Source of the DNA: an uncultured Aquimarina sp.
Lineage (GTDB): Bacteria > Bacteroidota > Bacteroidia > Flavobacteriales > Flavobacteriaceae
Assembly (NCBI GenBank): GCA_947498935.1
Contig: CANMMM010000003.1
Coordinates: forward strand, 124,001-188,000
Direction of reading: 5' to 3'
Length of the DNA stretch: 64,000 nucleotides
How positions within the stretch are numbered: the first letter of the stretch is position 1; every line of letters begins with the position of its first letter. Of this stretch, positions 62,181 to 64,000 are shown piece by piece. Under the pieces are notes generated by a model, which worked only from the letters and a program-made list of their open reading frames with translations, ran no database searches and was not told where the DNA came from. Made by a program: the position numbers and the translations under genes.

Positions 62181-62337
62181 GAACTCATCTTGACTTTTTC
62201 TTTTCCTAAAAAATGACTGAAATTCATCTGTATTTCGTTACTTTTTTATCCGTAGCGCAGCTATGAATTTCAAAAAGTGCCTTATCCAGTAAATTTTCTT
62301 CTCATTTTCGGTCAAAAACAAAAAGTAAAATGAGTTT
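62181..62337 (+). repeat. Family-3 palindromic element (MITE-like), full length
   Basis: 157 bp. The ends are GAACTCATCTTGACTTTTT and AAAAAGTAAAATGAGTTT, imperfect inverted repeats. The middle ATCCGTAGCGCAGCTATGAA is related to the family-1 apex. It is flanked by a perfect 3-bp direct repeat ATT (62178-62180 and 62338-62340). Confidence 0.78.
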
Positions 62338-62340
62338 ATT

Positions 62341-62475
62341 GAAGCGGTTTCAACTTTTTATGTTTTCCCATAAAAGCGATCTTCTATCCCATAATTTTAC
62401 ATTTTTTTGAGTTCTGTAACGCTGCTATGCAACAAAAAAATCACCCCTCCATTATCAAGATGGCGTACACTACTT
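62341..62475 (+). repeat. Degenerate family-1 element
   Basis: GAAGCGGTTTCAACTTTTT at the left, core TTTTTTGAGTTCTGTAACGC, then AACAAAAAAATCACC. The right end is eroded (ACACTACTTG). It begins directly after the ATT flanking the family-3 element. Confidence 0.7.
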
Positions 62476-62721
62476 GACTAAATATCGTATTGCTATTTTT
62501 TTATTTTCGCAATATACTATCGTACTGCTTTTTGCACACCTGTCTACTGATAACTATACTATTTTTTTCTATAGCATACTATTCTTGTACCCTATAGTCG
62601 TATTTTTTTTCAAAACATGATTTTAAAAAAGTGTTAAATAAACACTCTATCAAAAAATCCCCTAAACTGATCGCTTTGATCAATAAAGGGGAGTATGCTT
62701 ATTGTCTTCAAATATACTATT

Positions 62722-64000
62722 TTATTTGATATGACTGATCACATCATATTTGGTAACTATATGGTATTTTTTATTCTCTAAGGCAACTAATACTGCGGGA
62801 TTTCCTTTTTTGATCAATTTAGCAATGTCATCCAATGAGGTGGCTGCTGTAACTACAGGAAAGGGAGGGTTCATCACTTCTTTGATCGGTGTATCTGCAG
62901 TATGCTTGTTTTCTAAAAATGCACTAAACAAAGCGCTTTCATCTACCGATCCCACAAAACCTTCGCTATCTATTACTGGAATTTGTGATATCTGAAACTT
63001 GCGCATGCGTTCTATAGCATGCGACACGAGTTCTTCTGTTTTTACGGTAATGAGTGGTTTATCGATGTGATTTTTTACGAGATCTACTGCGGTAGATATT
63101 TCTTCTTCTAGGAAACCTCTTTCGCGCATCCAATCGTCATTAAACATTTTCCCTACATACCTACTCCCGTGATCGTGAAATAGTACGACGACTACATCAT
63201 CTTTATGAAAATGATGCTGTAATTGTAAGACTCCTTTTATGGCGGCTCCTGCACTATTGCCCAGAAACATCCCTTCTTCTTTGGCTAACCGCTGGGTATA
63301 TACTGCTGCATCTTTATCGGTGACTTTGGTAAATCCATCTATGATAGAAAAATCGACATTAGCGGGTAGTATATCTTCTCCTATGCCTTCAGTGATGTAG
63401 GAATAGATCTCGTTTTCATCAAAAATACCTGTTTCATGGTATTTTTTGAATACAGACCCATAGGTATCTACTCCCCATATTTTTACGTTAGGATTTTGTT
63501 CTTTTAGGTATTTTGCCACTCCAGAAATGGTACCTCCTGTACCTACTCCTACGACAAAATGCGTGATTTTACCTGCTGTTTGCTCCCATATTTCTGGCCC
63601 TGTACTTTCGTAATGTGCCAGTGCATTAGATGGATTATCATATTGATTTACGTACCATGAGTTGGGCGTTTCTTCGGCCAGTCGTTTGGATACCGAGTAG
63701 TATGATCTAGGATCATCGGGCTCTACATTGGTGGGGCATACCATCACCTTAGCGCCTACAGCTCTGAGTATGTCCATTTTTTCTTTGGATTGCTTATCTG
63801 CCATAACGCAAATCAGCTTGTAGCCTTTTATGATCGCTACGAGTGCTAATCCCATTCCTGTATTACCAGAGGTGCCTTCGATAATAGTCCCCCCAGGCTG
63901 TAATCGACCATCCGCTTCTGCATCTTCTACCATCTTTAAGGCCATGCGGTCTTTTACAGAATTCCCTGGATTAAAGGTTTCGTACTTGGCGAGTACTAGT
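62722..64000 (-). CDS. Cystathionine beta-synthase-like PLP enzyme (N-terminus beyond right edge)
   Basis: 425 residues are in view and the frame is open to the edge (LVLAKYETFNPGNSVKDR precedes the first Met at 63945), so the gene starts outside the window. The PLP Lys is the AAA at 63952-63954 in NSVKDR. Substrate loop EGTSGNTGMG and phosphate loop GVGTGGTISG are intact. After the fold type II domain (to about residue 300 of the visible part) come two CBS motifs (QISQIPVIDSEGFVGSVDE, and IAKLIKKGNPAVLVA). It probably makes cystathionine from homocysteine and serine, or cysteine; the CBS pair suggests regulation by an adenosyl ligand. Confidence 0.9.
   Translation of the reverse strand, partial: LVLAKYETFNPGNSVKDRMALKMVEDAEADGRLQPGGTIIEGTSGNTGMGLALVAIIKGYKLICVMADKQSKEKMDILRAVGAKVMVCPTNVEPDDPRSYYSVSKRLAEETPNSWYVNQYDNPSNALAHYESTGPEIWEQTAGKITHFVVGVGTGGTISGVAKYLKEQNPNVKIWGVDTYGSVFKKYHETGIFDENEIYSYITEGIGEDILPANVDFSIIDGFTKVTDKDAAVYTQRLAKEEGMFLGNSAGAAIKGVLQLQHHFHKDDVVVVLFHDHGSRYVGKMFNDDWMRERGFLEEEISTAVDLVKNHIDKPLITVKTEELVSHAIERMRKFQISQIPVIDSEGFVGSVDESALFSAFLENKHTADTPIKEVMNPPFPVVTAATSLDDIAKLIKKGNPAVLVALENKKYHIVTKYDVISHIK

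Larger units (their letters stand above)
62004..62721. other. Repeat-filled intergenic region
   Basis: 718 bp. Family-3 (62181-62337) and a degenerate family-1 element (62341-62475) lie end to end. The rest is AT-rich with no gene recognised. Confidence 0.55.

Overview
The window looks like a chromosomal segment of a low-GC member of the Bacteroidota, most likely a marine-type Flavobacteriaceae. The evidence is promoters of the TTTG / TAnnTTTG type, an almost complete lack of Shine-Dalgarno sequences except before rpsU, T9SS components (a type-B sorting domain, a PorP/SprF protein), many lipoproteins, and the order tRNA-tuf-tRNA-secE-nusG-rplKAJL-rpoBC. No plasmid, phage or transposase gene is visible.

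Layout. 1-5307: a divergent cluster with an exported TPR-CHAT (caspase-fold) protein (cut by the left edge) and a subtilase lipoprotein on the minus strand, and an ECF sigma factor plus a single-pass anti-sigma-like TPR protein on the plus strand. This is the best candidate here for a poorly described system: a possible envelope protease / sigma-factor signalling module. 5627-21562: accessory genes (S41 and S9 peptidases, HxlR regulator with nitroreductase, AlkB, AraC, S1/P1 nuclease, an alpha/beta hydrolase lacking its nucleophile serine, HAD phosphatase with M61 peptidase, several lipoproteins). 21822-24765: tRNA-Thr, manA, queD, idi. 24959-34863: an operon for a 2299-residue repeat adhesin, a PorP/SprF protein and an OmpA/PD40 protein, read as a T9SS substrate with its outer-membrane partners. 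35737-37868: prfC and a DUF3467 gene. 37970-51537: the core transcription/translation block with five tRNAs. 51639-59967: hpf, xerC, rpsU, acyl-CoA dehydrogenase, an HhH protein, an AGCS symporter, a K+ channel with PspC, and DUF2851. 61017-64000: an AraC regulator and a cystathionine beta-synthase-like gene cut by the right edge.

Repeats. The intergenic regions of the accessory parts are full of small palindromic elements. Family 1 is about 162 bp, almost one long hairpin, with 19-bp terminal inverted repeats. All four full-length copies are flanked by perfect 3-bp direct repeats (CCT, AAT, TAT, ATA), so it behaves like a MITE. Family 2 (about 88 bp, seven copies) usually lies beside a family-1 arm. 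Family 3 (about 157 bp) shares the apex of family 1 but has different ends, and also has a 3-bp duplication. The core ribosomal/RNA polymerase block and the adhesin operon carry none.
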